DNA from: JB111 sp049856175
GTDB lineage: Bacteria; Actinomycetota; Actinomycetes; Actinomycetales; Actinomycetaceae
Reading direction: 5' to 3'
Length of the DNA: 64,000 nucleotides
Assembly (NCBI RefSeq): GCF_049856175.1
Contig: NZ_JBNDNA010000006.1
Location: 124,001 to 188,000 of the forward strand
The notes below the pieces were generated by a model, which did not search any database, was not told where the DNA came from, and saw only the letters and a program-made list of their open reading frames with translations. Shown here piece after piece: positions 42,837 to 50,634 of the stretch; position 1 is the first letter of the stretch, and each line of letters starts with the position of its first letter. The translations under genes and the position numbers were made by a program.

Positions 42837-43931
42837 ATGTTCGTCGCCTGGCGCGACCTGCGCTTCGCCTCCGGCCGCTTCGCCCTCATGACGGGCGTCG
42901 TCGTCCTCATCACCTTCCTCGTCACGTTCCTGTCGGCGCTGACGTCGGGGCTCGCCCGCGAGTCGACGTCGGCGATCGCGGACCTGCCCGCCGACCACCT
43001 GGCGTTCGGCTCCGAGGAGGAGCCGAGCTTCACGTCCTCCCAGGTCGACGCCGCGCAGTGGGAGACCCTCGCCGAGGCCGACGGCGTGGCGCAGACGGCG
43101 CCGCTCGGAGTCGCCACGACGCGGTCGTCGGTCGACGGCAGCACCGCGAGCGTCACCGTCCTGGGCGCCGAGCCGGGCTCGTTCGCCGTGCCGGACGGCG
43201 TCGACCTCGCGGACGGGTCGGTCTGGCTCTCCCCCGGTGCCGCCGAGGAGCTGGACGCCGGGGCGGGTGACACGCTGGCCGTCGCCGGTCAGGACCTCGA
43301 CGTCGCGGGCGTCGCGGACACCGCCGCCAGCTTCTCCCACACGCCCGTGGTGTGGACGACGCTGGCCGACTGGCAGGCGGTCGGCTCCCCGGCGTCGACG
43401 GGCGGCGCAGGCGCGGGCGGCGGGGACCTCGTGGCCACCGTCGTCGCCCTGGAGACCGCGTCCGGCGCCGACCTCGCCGGTATCGACGCCGAGCTGGGGA
43501 CCACCACCGTCTCCCGCGGCGACTCGCTGCAGGCGATCGGCTCCTACGCCTCGGAAAACGGCTCGCTGATGCTCATGCAGGGCTTCCTGTACGCGATCTC
43601 GGCGCTCGTGGTGGGCTCGTTCTTCACCGTCTGGACGATCAGCCGCTCCGACGACGTCGCCGTGCTCAAGGCCCTCGGCGCGTCGACCGGCTACCTCCTG
43701 CGCGACGCGCTCGGCCAGGCCGCCGTGCTCCTGCTCGCCGGGACCGTGCTCGGCTCCGGGCTCGCGACGCTCACCGCGTGGGCCATCTCCGACGTCATGC
43801 CGGTGGCCCTGGGGTGGACGACGACCGTGGTGCCCGTCCTCATCCTGGTGGTCCTCGGCCTGCTCGGCGCCGGGCTGTCGCTGCGCCGCATCGCGGCCGT
43901 CGACCCGCACGCGGCGCTCAACGCGTCCTGA
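42837..43931 (+). CDS. FtsX/MacB-type ABC exporter permease
   Basis: 364 residues. One span near the N-terminus (GRFALMTGVVVLITFLVTF), a ~200-residue extracytoplasmic MacB_PCD-like domain (Thr/Val/Asp-rich), and three C-terminal spans of the FtsX domain (MLMQGFLYAISALVVGSFFTVWTI; VAVLKALGASTGYLLRDALGQA). The ATG at 42837 follows GAGGAG. It is 61 bp upstream of its ATPase. The pair resembles lipoprotein/antimicrobial-peptide exporters such as MacB or LolCD; the substrate is unknown. Confidence 0.85.
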   Translation: MFVAWRDLRFASGRFALMTGVVVLITFLVTFLSALTSGLARESTSAIADLPADHLAFGSEEEPSFTSSQVDAAQWETLAEADGVAQTAPLGVATTRSSVDGSTASVTVLGAEPGSFAVPDGVDLADGSVWLSPGAAEELDAGAGDTLAVAGQDLDVAGVADTAASFSHTPVVWTTLADWQAVGSPASTGGAGAGGGDLVATVVALETASGADLAGIDAELGTTTVSRGDSLQAIGSYASENGSLMLMQGFLYAISALVVGSFFTVWTISRSDDVAVLKALGASTGYLLRDALGQAAVLLLAGTVLGSGLATLTAWAISDVMPVALGWTTTVVPVLILVVLGLLGAGLSLRRIAAVDPHAALNAS

Positions 43932-43992
43932 CCCGCCGCCCGGACCACACCGGCCCCCTCGCCGATACGCCCGCGACCGAAAGGTGCACGCC

Positions 43993-44700
43993 ATGACCAC
44001 CACCGGACTTCTCCTCGACCACGTCACGCTCTCCTACCCCGACGGCGACGGCCGGCTCACCGCCGTCGACGACGTCTCGCTGGTCGTCGCGCCGGGGACG
44101 ACGACGGCGCTGCTGGGGCCGTCCGGGTCGGGGAAGTCGAGCCTGCTGGCGATCGCCGCCACGCTCACGCTCCCCGACTCCGGGCTCGTACAGGTGGGTC
44201 CGGCCGTGGTGACGGGCGCCGGCGCGACGCTCGGCGAGCCCGAGCGCGCCGAGCTGCGCCGCAGAAGCATCGGCATCGTCTTCCAGCAGCCGAAGCTGCT
44301 GCCGAGCCTGACCGCGCACGAGCAGCTCGTGGTGACCGCGCACATGCTGGGTGGGTCGCTGCCCGACGCGAGGGAGCGTGCGGCCGAGATGCTCGCGCGC
44401 GTCGGCCTGGAGCGGGAGCTGGGCCGCAGGCCGCACCAGCTCTCGGGCGGACAGCGTCAGCGGGTGAACATCGCGCGGGCGCTCGTCGGCGACCCGGCGG
44501 TGCTGCTCGTCGACGAGCCGACCTCGGCGCTCGACCACGAGCGGGGCACGCAGATCGTCGACCTCCTCACGGAGCTGACCCGGACCACCGGCGCCGCCAC
44601 CCTGCTGGTGAGCCACGACGAGTCCACGCTCGGCAGCGTCGACGCCACCGTGCACATCGCCGACGGCCGCCTGGTCGAGCCGGCCCGCGCGGTGGCCTGA
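43993..44700 (+). CDS. LolD/MacB-type ABC exporter ATP-binding protein
   Basis: 235 residues with Walker A GPSGSGKSS, Q-loop VFQQPKLLP, signature LSGGQRQRVNI, Walker B VLLVDEPTSALDHERG and H-loop LLVSHDEST. The ATG at 43993 has AAAGGTG upstream; a GTG at 43984 is in frame but overlaps that site. It ends 22 bp before the convergent ribF. Confidence 0.88.
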   Translation: MTTTGLLLDHVTLSYPDGDGRLTAVDDVSLVVAPGTTTALLGPSGSGKSSLLAIAATLTLPDSGLVQVGPAVVTGAGATLGEPERAELRRRSIGIVFQQPKLLPSLTAHEQLVVTAHMLGGSLPDARERAAEMLARVGLERELGRRPHQLSGGQRQRVNIARALVGDPAVLLVDEPTSALDHERGTQIVDLLTELTRTTGAATLLVSHDESTLGSVDATVHIADGRLVEPARAVA

Positions 44701-44722
44701 GGCGGCCGACGGGCCGCGTCCC

Positions 44723-45733
44723 TCAGGTGGCCGTGACGGCGTCGGGCGCGAGCTCGGGCGGGACCGGGACACCGAGGATGCCGGCCGCGTCCTCGACGTC
44801 GGCCCGCATCTGCGCCATGAGGGGTTCCATGCCGTCGAACGTGACCATGGGTCGCAGGTGCGCGACGAACTCGACGACGACCTCCTCGTCGTACAGGTCG
44901 AGGTCGGTGCGACCGAGCACGTGGGCCTCGACGGTGCGCTCGGTGCCCTGGAACGTGGGGTTGGTACCGACGGAGATCGCGGCCGGCAGCCGGGTGGCGC
45001 CGGTGTCCGCGGCACCCGGTGTGTCGAACGGTCCCGGCAGCAGCCAGCCGGCGTAGACGCCGTCGGCGGGGACCACGCCGAGGTCGTCGGGGGCGAGGTT
45101 GGCGGTCGGGTACCCGAGCGCGCGGCCGCGGCGGAACCCGCGCACGACGACGCCGCGCAGCCGGTGCGGCCTCCCGAGGATGCGGGCGGCCTGGTGGACG
45201 TCGCCGGCGGCCAGGGACTGCCGGATCCACGTGGACGACCACCGTCGGCCCGTGAGGTCGCAGGCGACCTCGGCGACGAGGACGAGCTCGATGCCCAGGC
45301 GGTCGCACAGGTCGTGCAGGACGTCGGCGTCGCCGGCGTTGTCGCGGCCGAAGCGGACGTCCTCCCCCACCACGAGGCAGGCGACCTCCAGGTCGCGCCG
45401 CAGGTAGTCCGAGACGAACTCCTCCGGGGTCGCGGACGCGAACTCCAGGTCGTAGTGCTGCACGAGGACCCCGTCGAGGCCGAGGGCGGAGAGCCGCTCG
45501 ATGCGGTCGGCGGCGTTGGCGACGAGGACGAGATCGTCCTCGGGTCGGTGCACCTGGGCCGGGTGCGGGTCGAAGGTCAGCGCGACGGCCGGGAGGGAAC
45601 GCTTCGCGGCCTCCTCGACGGTCGCCGCCAGCAGGGCACGGTGGCCGCGGTGGACGCCGTCGAAGACGCCGACCGTGAGGACGATCGGGCCGAGGTCGCG
45701 GGGGATCTCCTCGGAGTCGTGCCAGACCTGCAC
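44723..45733 (-). CDS. ribF: Bifunctional riboflavin kinase/FAD synthetase
   Basis: Converts riboflavin to FMN and FAD. 336 residues: the N-terminal nucleotidyltransferase domain shows TVGVFDGVHRGHRALL, TFDPHPAQVHRPED and SSTWIRQSLAAGDV, and the C-terminal kinase domain GRALGYPTANLAP and SVGTNPTF. The GTG start is preceded by AAGGG. It is co-directional with the tat genes, with 56 bp to the tatB stop. Confidence 0.94.
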   Translation of the reverse strand: MQVWHDSEEIPRDLGPIVLTVGVFDGVHRGHRALLAATVEEAAKRSLPAVALTFDPHPAQVHRPEDDLVLVANAADRIERLSALGLDGVLVQHYDLEFASATPEEFVSDYLRRDLEVACLVVGEDVRFGRDNAGDADVLHDLCDRLGIELVLVAEVACDLTGRRWSSTWIRQSLAAGDVHQAARILGRPHRLRGVVVRGFRRGRALGYPTANLAPDDLGVVPADGVYAGWLLPGPFDTPGAADTGATRLPAAISVGTNPTFQGTERTVEAHVLGRTDLDLYDEEVVVEFVAHLRPMVTFDGMEPLMAQMRADVEDAAGILGVPVPPELAPDAVTAT

Positions 45734-45789
45734 CGTTCGCCCTTCGTGTGCGCGCCCCGTCGCCGGGGACGACGCGTCGCGCCGCAGGG

Positions 45790-46470
45790 TCACTGTAGTT
45801 CGGGTGCAGCGCGGACCTCTCGGTCGGGAGGCGGCGAGGGCTCGGCCGTGGTGTCGCCGCCGGCCGGAGACGCATCGGGCCGACGGGCAACGGCCGAAGA
45901 GGCATCGCCCGGAGGGGCAACGGCCGAAGAGGCGTCGGCCGGAGGGCTGTCCGCCGACGCCGCGACCGGCACGCGGACGCGGCGTGGATGACCCGAGCTG
46001 CCGCCCGCGACCTGCCAGCGCCAGGCGGGCTCGGAGGGGGCGTCCCGGTGTGCGGGCTCGGAGGACTCGGCGACCTCCAAGAGGTCGGCCGCCTCGACCG
46101 GCACGCCGGCGCCTGCCGGGTCGACCGGCGCGTCGGTGCCTGCCGGGTCGACCGGCACGCCGGTGCCTGCCGTGCCGGCCCGTCCGTCGACCTCTTCGGT
46201 CCCGACGCCCCCGACCGGCTCCTCCGCGAGCGCCTCGCGCACGACCCGTCGGGGGTCGTAGCGCCGCACGGCGTCGCGCCACTCGTCGACGCTGAGCGGG
46301 ACGCCGAGCTCGTTCTCTGTCCGGGTGCGCGTGGCCTCGACGGCGTCGCGCAGGCCGCGCACGACCTCGCCGAGCCTGGCCGCGTAGCCGGGGAGCCGTG
46401 ACGGGCCGATGACCAGGCTCGCGACGACGAGCACCACGACGAGCTTCTCGAGGCTGAGGCCGCCGGTCAT
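45790..46470 (-). CDS. tatB: Sec-independent translocase subunit TatB (TatA/B family)
   Basis: 226 residues. A short N-terminal span (LEKLVVVLVVASLVIGPSRLPGYAARLG) with the TatA/B hinge GPSRLP, an amphipathic helix (LGEVVRGLRDAVEATRTRTENELG), and a long Pro/Ala/Asp-rich tail with repeats of PVDPAG and DASSAV-type units. Length and GP hinge point to TatB rather than TatA. It starts in an ATGA overlap with tatC, giving the unusual order tatA-tatC-tatB. Confidence 0.82.
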   Translation of the reverse strand: MTGGLSLEKLVVVLVVASLVIGPSRLPGYAARLGEVVRGLRDAVEATRTRTENELGVPLSVDEWRDAVRRYDPRRVVREALAEEPVGGVGTEEVDGRAGTAGTGVPVDPAGTDAPVDPAGAGVPVEAADLLEVAESSEPAHRDAPSEPAWRWQVAGGSSGHPRRVRVPVAASADSPPADASSAVAPPGDASSAVARRPDASPAGGDTTAEPSPPPDREVRAAPELQ

Positions 46471-47264
46471 GCGTCACCTCCGGTGATCGTGGACCGCTGC
46501 CGGTCCGTGGCGAGCGCCTGCCTGGCGACGTGCCGGTCGTGGAGGAGGGCGACGAGGTAGGCGGCCCCGAACAGGGCGGCCATGGGGACGGCGACCAGGG
46601 CCATCGACAACAGGTCGGCGGCCGGCGTGACGAGGGCGCTGAACACGACGATGACGACCACGAGCAGCCGCCACGTGCGCGCGAGGAGCCGCGCGGGCAG
46701 GATGCCGAGGAGGTTGAGCACGACGACGCCCACCGGCACGGTGAACGCGACCCCGGTCGTGAGCACCACCTTGAGCACGAAGCTCACGTAGCCCGAGGCG
46801 TCCAGCAGCGTGAGGTCCTCGGTCGACGAGAGCTCGACGAGCACCTGCACCATGTGGGGGAACAGCAGCAGGCCGCCGGCGCACCCCGCGAGGAACAGCG
46901 GAAGGGCGGCGCCGAGCGAGGCGAGGACGTACCTGCGCTCTCGCCGCGTGAGGCCGGGCAGAAGGAAGGCGAGCGTCTCGAAGATCCAGACCGGCGCGGA
47001 GAGCACGAGACCGACGACGATCGCGAGCCGGACCTTGAGGTCGAACGCCCCGGTCAGGCTGGAGTAGTTGAGCGCGGTCACGCGGGTCTCGGTGAGCTCG
47101 ACGAGCGGGGCCCGCACGAGGTCGAGGACCGGGTCGGCGAGGAGGAAACCGGCGCTCGTGCCGACCGTGAGGGCCGCCACCGAGCGGAACATCCGGGCAC
47201 GTGCCTCGCGCGCGTGGCCCGCGAGCGGCATCCGACCGTTCGTCGCCGCGTCGACGGCGCTCAC
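46467..47264 (-). CDS. tatC: Sec-independent translocase subunit TatC
   Basis: 265-residue six-span receptor for twin-arginine signal peptides. The N-terminal H-x-x-E-x-R segment appears as HAREARARMF (usual HLRELRRR). The conserved loop acid after span 2 is in LLPGLTRRERRYV, and SAPVWIFETLAFLLPG matches the family. The GTG start overlaps the tatA stop (GTGA) and the stop overlaps tatB, so all three are coupled. Confidence 0.88.
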   Translation of the reverse strand: MSAVDAATNGRMPLAGHAREARARMFRSVAALTVGTSAGFLLADPVLDLVRAPLVELTETRVTALNYSSLTGAFDLKVRLAIVVGLVLSAPVWIFETLAFLLPGLTRRERRYVLASLGAALPLFLAGCAGGLLLFPHMVQVLVELSSTEDLTLLDASGYVSFVLKVVLTTGVAFTVPVGVVVLNLLGILPARLLARTWRLLVVVIVVFSALVTPAADLLSMALVAVPMAALFGAAYLVALLHDRHVARQALATDRQRSTITGGDA

Positions 47265-47446
47265 GGCTGGACGGCGCCATCGGCTGCCCCGTCGCCGGAC
47301 GTCTCCTCGTTCCCCACCTCCTTCTTGAGGATGCGCACGGACTGGCCGACGCTACGGGCGAGCGCCGGCAGCTTCGAGGCGCCGAAGAGCAGGAGGATCG
47401 TGGCGAGGATGATGAGGGCGTGCCAGCCCGTGAGGTTGCGGAGCAT
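47261..47446 (-). CDS. tatA: Sec-independent translocase subunit TatA
   Basis: 61-residue pore-forming subunit: a hydrophobic helix with FGASKLPALARSVG (the FG-x-KLP hinge) and a short amphipathic helix. It is the promoter-proximal gene of the tat cluster. Next upstream is a gene for a twin-arginine lipoprotein on the same strand. Confidence 0.9.
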   Translation of the reverse strand: MLRNLTGWHALIILATILLLFGASKLPALARSVGQSVRILKKEVGNEETSGDGAADGAVQP

Positions 47447-47496
47447 GTCGGGGTCTCGCTTTCACGTGGTCGGGTCGGTGGGGCGGTGAGGTCGGG

Positions 47497-47588
47497 CCGG
47501 AACGCGTCGGACCGGTGGGGGCGGGGCTCGTCGGACCGGTCGAGCCGGAACGTGTCGGACCGGGGGGACGGGGCTGGTCGGACAGGCG
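47497..47588. repeat. Two imperfect 48-bp tandem units upstream of tatA
   Basis: Units starting CCGGAACG at 47497 and 47545 share GTCGGACCGG and GGGGCTsGTCGGAC blocks. Unit spacing is 48 bp. They fill most of the 162-bp gap between the dioxygenase stop and tatA, where a tat promoter would be expected. Confidence 0.7.
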
Positions 47589-47608
47589 CGTGCAGCGACG
47601 AGGACGCG

Positions 47609-48712
47609 TCAGGACCGGTCGGTCGACGCCTCACCGGCCGGTGGTTCACCCGGCGTACCGCCTGGAGGAGTACCGCCAGGCCCGCCGTCGCCCGTCCCGT
47701 CGGGCATGGTCGCGCCGTCGGGCATGGTCCCGCCGTCGGGCATGTCTCCGCCGGGACCGCCCTCGCCGCCGCCGGTCGGCTCCGTCGTGGTGTCCACCCG
47801 CGCGACGAGGGCGGCGATGTAGCCGGTCTCGAGGTCCCCGGAGATCGTGGGCATCTGCAGCTCCTCGGCGTCGTCCCCGAAGATGCCGTCGGTCGCGAGG
47901 GTGATCCCCGCGAGGTTCTGCGCCGAGCCCGCGTAGGCGTCGAGGGCGTAGATGTCGCCGAGGATCGCCTCGGGGACGGCGATCTGCGAGGTGGCGATCG
48001 CGTGGGCCGCGTCGGTGATCGAGTCGACGTCGGGGTAGACCTCGAAGTGGATGTGCGGCCAGCGCCCGGCGTAGCAGCCGGGGACGATCGACGTGAAGGT
48101 GACCTCGCCGTCGGCGTTCGCGACCTGGACGCCGCGCAGCCAGGTGTCGTCCTCGACGCCGGAGGAGTACATCGAGTACTCGCCGAGGCCGTTGCAGTGC
48201 CAGGCGTAGACGGCGGCGCCCTCGAAGGGCACGTCGTCGTTCACCATGTCGGTGACGCGGATGGTGAAGGCGAGCGGGACGCCGTCGACCGGGTCGGTCT
48301 CGCCGATGTTGGAGCGGATGTCCGAGCGGACGATGCCGGCCTCCTCGAGGACGTCGGGGCCGTTGGAGCCGTCGCCCGGGTACGGGCCGGCGGTCTCGTC
48401 GGGGATCTCGGCGGACGGCAGGCCGGTCGTCGTGCCCGTGGAGCTCGCGCCGTCGGTCGCGCTTCCCGCCGCGCCGGCCGAGCCGGTCTCGCCCGTGCCC
48501 GACGTCGACGAGCCGGACGGTGAGCACGCCGCAAGGAGCGTGGCACCCGCTCCGGCGCCCACCAGCGTGAGGACGTGCCGGCGGCTGAGCAGGGTGCCGA
48601 CGTCGAAGCCCACCCCCTGGTCGACGACCTCGTCGTCGGGGCGGACGAGGAGCCTGCCCTCGTAGGCGGGCCCGTCGGGCGTGGGGATGGGTTCGGGAGC
48701 GCCGGTGGCCAT
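47609..48712 (-). CDS. Exported intradiol-dioxygenase-like lipoprotein (Tat type)
   Basis: 367 residues. After a ~43-residue N-terminus comes a twin-arginine signal SRRHVLTLVGAGAGATLLAAC with a lipobox Cys, a Ser/Gly/Thr-rich linker, then an intradiol ring-cleavage dioxygenase fold. All four Fe(III) ligands can be placed: Tyr in CNGLGEYSMY, Tyr in IVPGCY, and both His in RWPHIHFEVY. The tail is Pro/Gly/Met-Asp-Gly repeats. Surface-exposed members of this group are poorly characterised; a catechol-like substrate is inferred. AAGGAG seven bases upstream fixes the start. It sits directly upstream of tatA-C-B. Confidence 0.82.
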   Translation of the reverse strand: MATGAPEPIPTPDGPAYEGRLLVRPDDEVVDQGVGFDVGTLLSRRHVLTLVGAGAGATLLAACSPSGSSTSGTGETGSAGAAGSATDGASSTGTTTGLPSAEIPDETAGPYPGDGSNGPDVLEEAGIVRSDIRSNIGETDPVDGVPLAFTIRVTDMVNDDVPFEGAAVYAWHCNGLGEYSMYSSGVEDDTWLRGVQVANADGEVTFTSIVPGCYAGRWPHIHFEVYPDVDSITDAAHAIATSQIAVPEAILGDIYALDAYAGSAQNLAGITLATDGIFGDDAEELQMPTISGDLETGYIAALVARVDTTTEPTGGGEGGPGGDMPDGGTMPDGATMPDGTGDGGPGGTPPGGTPGEPPAGEASTDRS

Positions 48713-48929
48713 GGTCGATCTCCTTCTCGAGGCGGGGACCGCGGTCGGCCCCGGTGTGAGGCACACGTTCCAGGACCACGCTGGGAGCACGCTCGCGGCG
48801 GTCTGCCGAGTTCCTGGACGTTCGCTGGCCACCGGTGGGGAGTTGTCTGGGCGTTACCTGGGAGGGCCGGCTCGGCTCGTTCGGCCGTGTCGTCCGACCG
48901 CGCCAGGCGCGCCCGGTGGCGCGCGCCGA

Positions 48930-48935
48930 TAGCGT
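48930..48935 (+). promoter_or_regulatory. Putative -10 of leaderless metallo-hydrolase promoter
   Basis: TAGCGT, six bases before the ATG at 48942. The other ~215 bp of this divergent gap show nothing I recognise. Confidence 0.45.
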
Positions 48936-48941
48936 GGACAC

Positions 48942-49598
48942 ATGCGCGTCACCCATCTCGGCCACGCCTGTCTGCTCGTCGAGTCCGCGGGACGCCGGGT
49001 GCTCGTCGATCCCGGCACCCTGTCCCCCGCCTTCGACGACGTCACGGACCTCGATGCCGTGCTGGTCACCCACGTCCACCGCGACCACCTCGACGTCGAT
49101 CGCGTCCCCGCCCTGCTCGCCGCCAATCCGCGCGCGGTCCTGCACGCGGACCCGGCGTCCACCGAGGCGTTGCGGCGGACCGGTCTGAGCGCCGCGAGCC
49201 CGCTCGAGCCGGGTGGCGAGCTGGCGATCGGTGACCTGCGGGTGCGCGTGGTGGGCGAGCTGCACGCCCACGCCTTCGACTCGGTGGAGCGGGTGCCGAA
49301 CGCGGGGCTCGTCATGTCCGCCGACGGCGAGCCCACGCTCTTCCATCCCGGAGACGCGCTCGATGCGGAGCCGGGCGCGGTGGACGTCCTCGCGCACCCG
49401 CTGTCCGCGCCGTGGGCGGCGTCCCGGGACGGTGTCGAGTTCGTCGGGCGCATCCGGCCGCGGGCGGTGGTGCCGATCCACGACGCGCTGCTCAGCGACG
49501 CGGGGCGCGGGCTGTACGGGGCGCACGTCCGGCAGCTCACCGACCTGCCGGACCTGGAGTACGTGGACCTGGGTCCCGGCGAGTCGAGCGAGCTGTGA
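48942..49598 (+). CDS. Metallo-beta-lactamase-fold hydrolase (UlaG-like)
   Basis: 218 residues with the zinc motif THVHRDHLD (HxHxDH; about residues 43-51), an N-terminal MRVTHLGHACLLVES typical of the UlaG/L-ascorbate lactonase-like group, FHPGDAL (later Asp) and VPIHDALL (last His). The substrate is unknown. Its stop overlaps the GTG start of an inositol monophosphatase-family gene, so the two are probably translated together. Confidence 0.83.
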   Translation: MRVTHLGHACLLVESAGRRVLVDPGTLSPAFDDVTDLDAVLVTHVHRDHLDVDRVPALLAANPRAVLHADPASTEALRRTGLSAASPLEPGGELAIGDLRVRVVGELHAHAFDSVERVPNAGLVMSADGEPTLFHPGDALDAEPGAVDVLAHPLSAPWAASRDGVEFVGRIRPRAVVPIHDALLSDAGRGLYGAHVRQLTDLPDLEYVDLGPGESSEL

Positions 49599-50575
49599 GC
49601 GGGCCGGGGACGGGGGCGGGCATGGGCACCGTCGACCCGGCGTCGTGGCACGCGGTCCCTACCCCGGCCGAGCTGCTCGACGCCGTGCGCGACGCGGCGG
49701 CACAGATCTGCGACTACCTCCTCGGGGTCTCGGGCGCGGCGGCGGAGCGCGAGCTCAAGCGCGACGCGCACGACATCGTCACCGTCCACGACCGCCGCAG
49801 CGAGGAGATCGCGATCGAGGTGCTGCGCCGGCATGTGCCCGACGCGCGGATCCTCGGCGAGGAGGGAGGTCTCGACGTCGTCGGGGGCGGTCCGGTCCCG
49901 CCCCGGTACCCGACGCCGCCGGGCGTGGTGACGTTCGTCGTCGACCCGATCGACGGCACGTCGAACTTCGCGGCGGGCGTCCCGGTCTACTGCACGTCGA
50001 TCGCGGCGCAGGTGGGGGACGAGACGGTCGCCGCCGTGGTGCGGATCCCCGAGCTCGGGCTCGAGGTCTTCGCCAGCGACGAGGACTGCCACGTCCAGGC
50101 TCATCCGCTCGACGGGAGCCCGACGACGTCGCGACCCGAGCGCGCGCCCGGGCCGGTCGAGAGGTCGGACATCGAGTGCGTCGTGTCGTCGGGGTATCCG
50201 GGGGTGAGCGACCTGGCGCACCCGGCGACGGCCGCGCACCACGCCCAGCTGCTCACCACGGTGACGGCGCTGCGGTCGCTCGGCGCGGGGGCCGCCGAAC
50301 TCGCGCTCGTCGCCGCGGGACGCCTGGACGCGACCTTCGGCCTGCGGACGACCCCGTGGGACGTGTCCGCGGGCGCTCACCTCGTGCGGGCGGCGGGCGG
50401 CGTCGTCGATCATCTCGAGCTCGACGGCGACGCCGACGCCCCGGAGATCCACCGGCCCGGATACCTGGCGGTCGGCCCGGGCCGATCGATGCCGGGGCTC
50501 GCGGCGATCCTCGACCAGATCGGGGCTGAGCGGGTCGCGGCGGCTCGCACCACGGGGACGCACGGGCCCCCCTGA
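49595..50575 (+). CDS. Inositol monophosphatase family phosphatase
   Basis: 326 residues (317 if the ATG at 49622 is used). Lithium-sensitive phosphatase fold: GEEGG for the first metal, VVDPIDGTSNFAAGVP (second-metal DPIDGT), and the C-terminal WDVSAGAHLVRAAGG. Substrates include inositol-1-phosphate, histidinol phosphate and PAP; none is favoured by context. The GTGA overlap with the upstream hydrolase favours the GTG at 49595. Confidence 0.83.
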   Translation: MSGPGTGAGMGTVDPASWHAVPTPAELLDAVRDAAAQICDYLLGVSGAAAERELKRDAHDIVTVHDRRSEEIAIEVLRRHVPDARILGEEGGLDVVGGGPVPPRYPTPPGVVTFVVDPIDGTSNFAAGVPVYCTSIAAQVGDETVAAVVRIPELGLEVFASDEDCHVQAHPLDGSPTTSRPERAPGPVERSDIECVVSSGYPGVSDLAHPATAAHHAQLLTTVTALRSLGAGAAELALVAAGRLDATFGLRTTPWDVSAGAHLVRAAGGVVDHLELDGDADAPEIHRPGYLAVGPGRSMPGLAAILDQIGAERVAAARTTGTHGPP

Positions 50576-50634
50576 TCGGTGGACGGGAGGCGGCGCATGC
50601 TGCCTGGTGCTTCACGGTCAGCAGCGCGCCCTGC

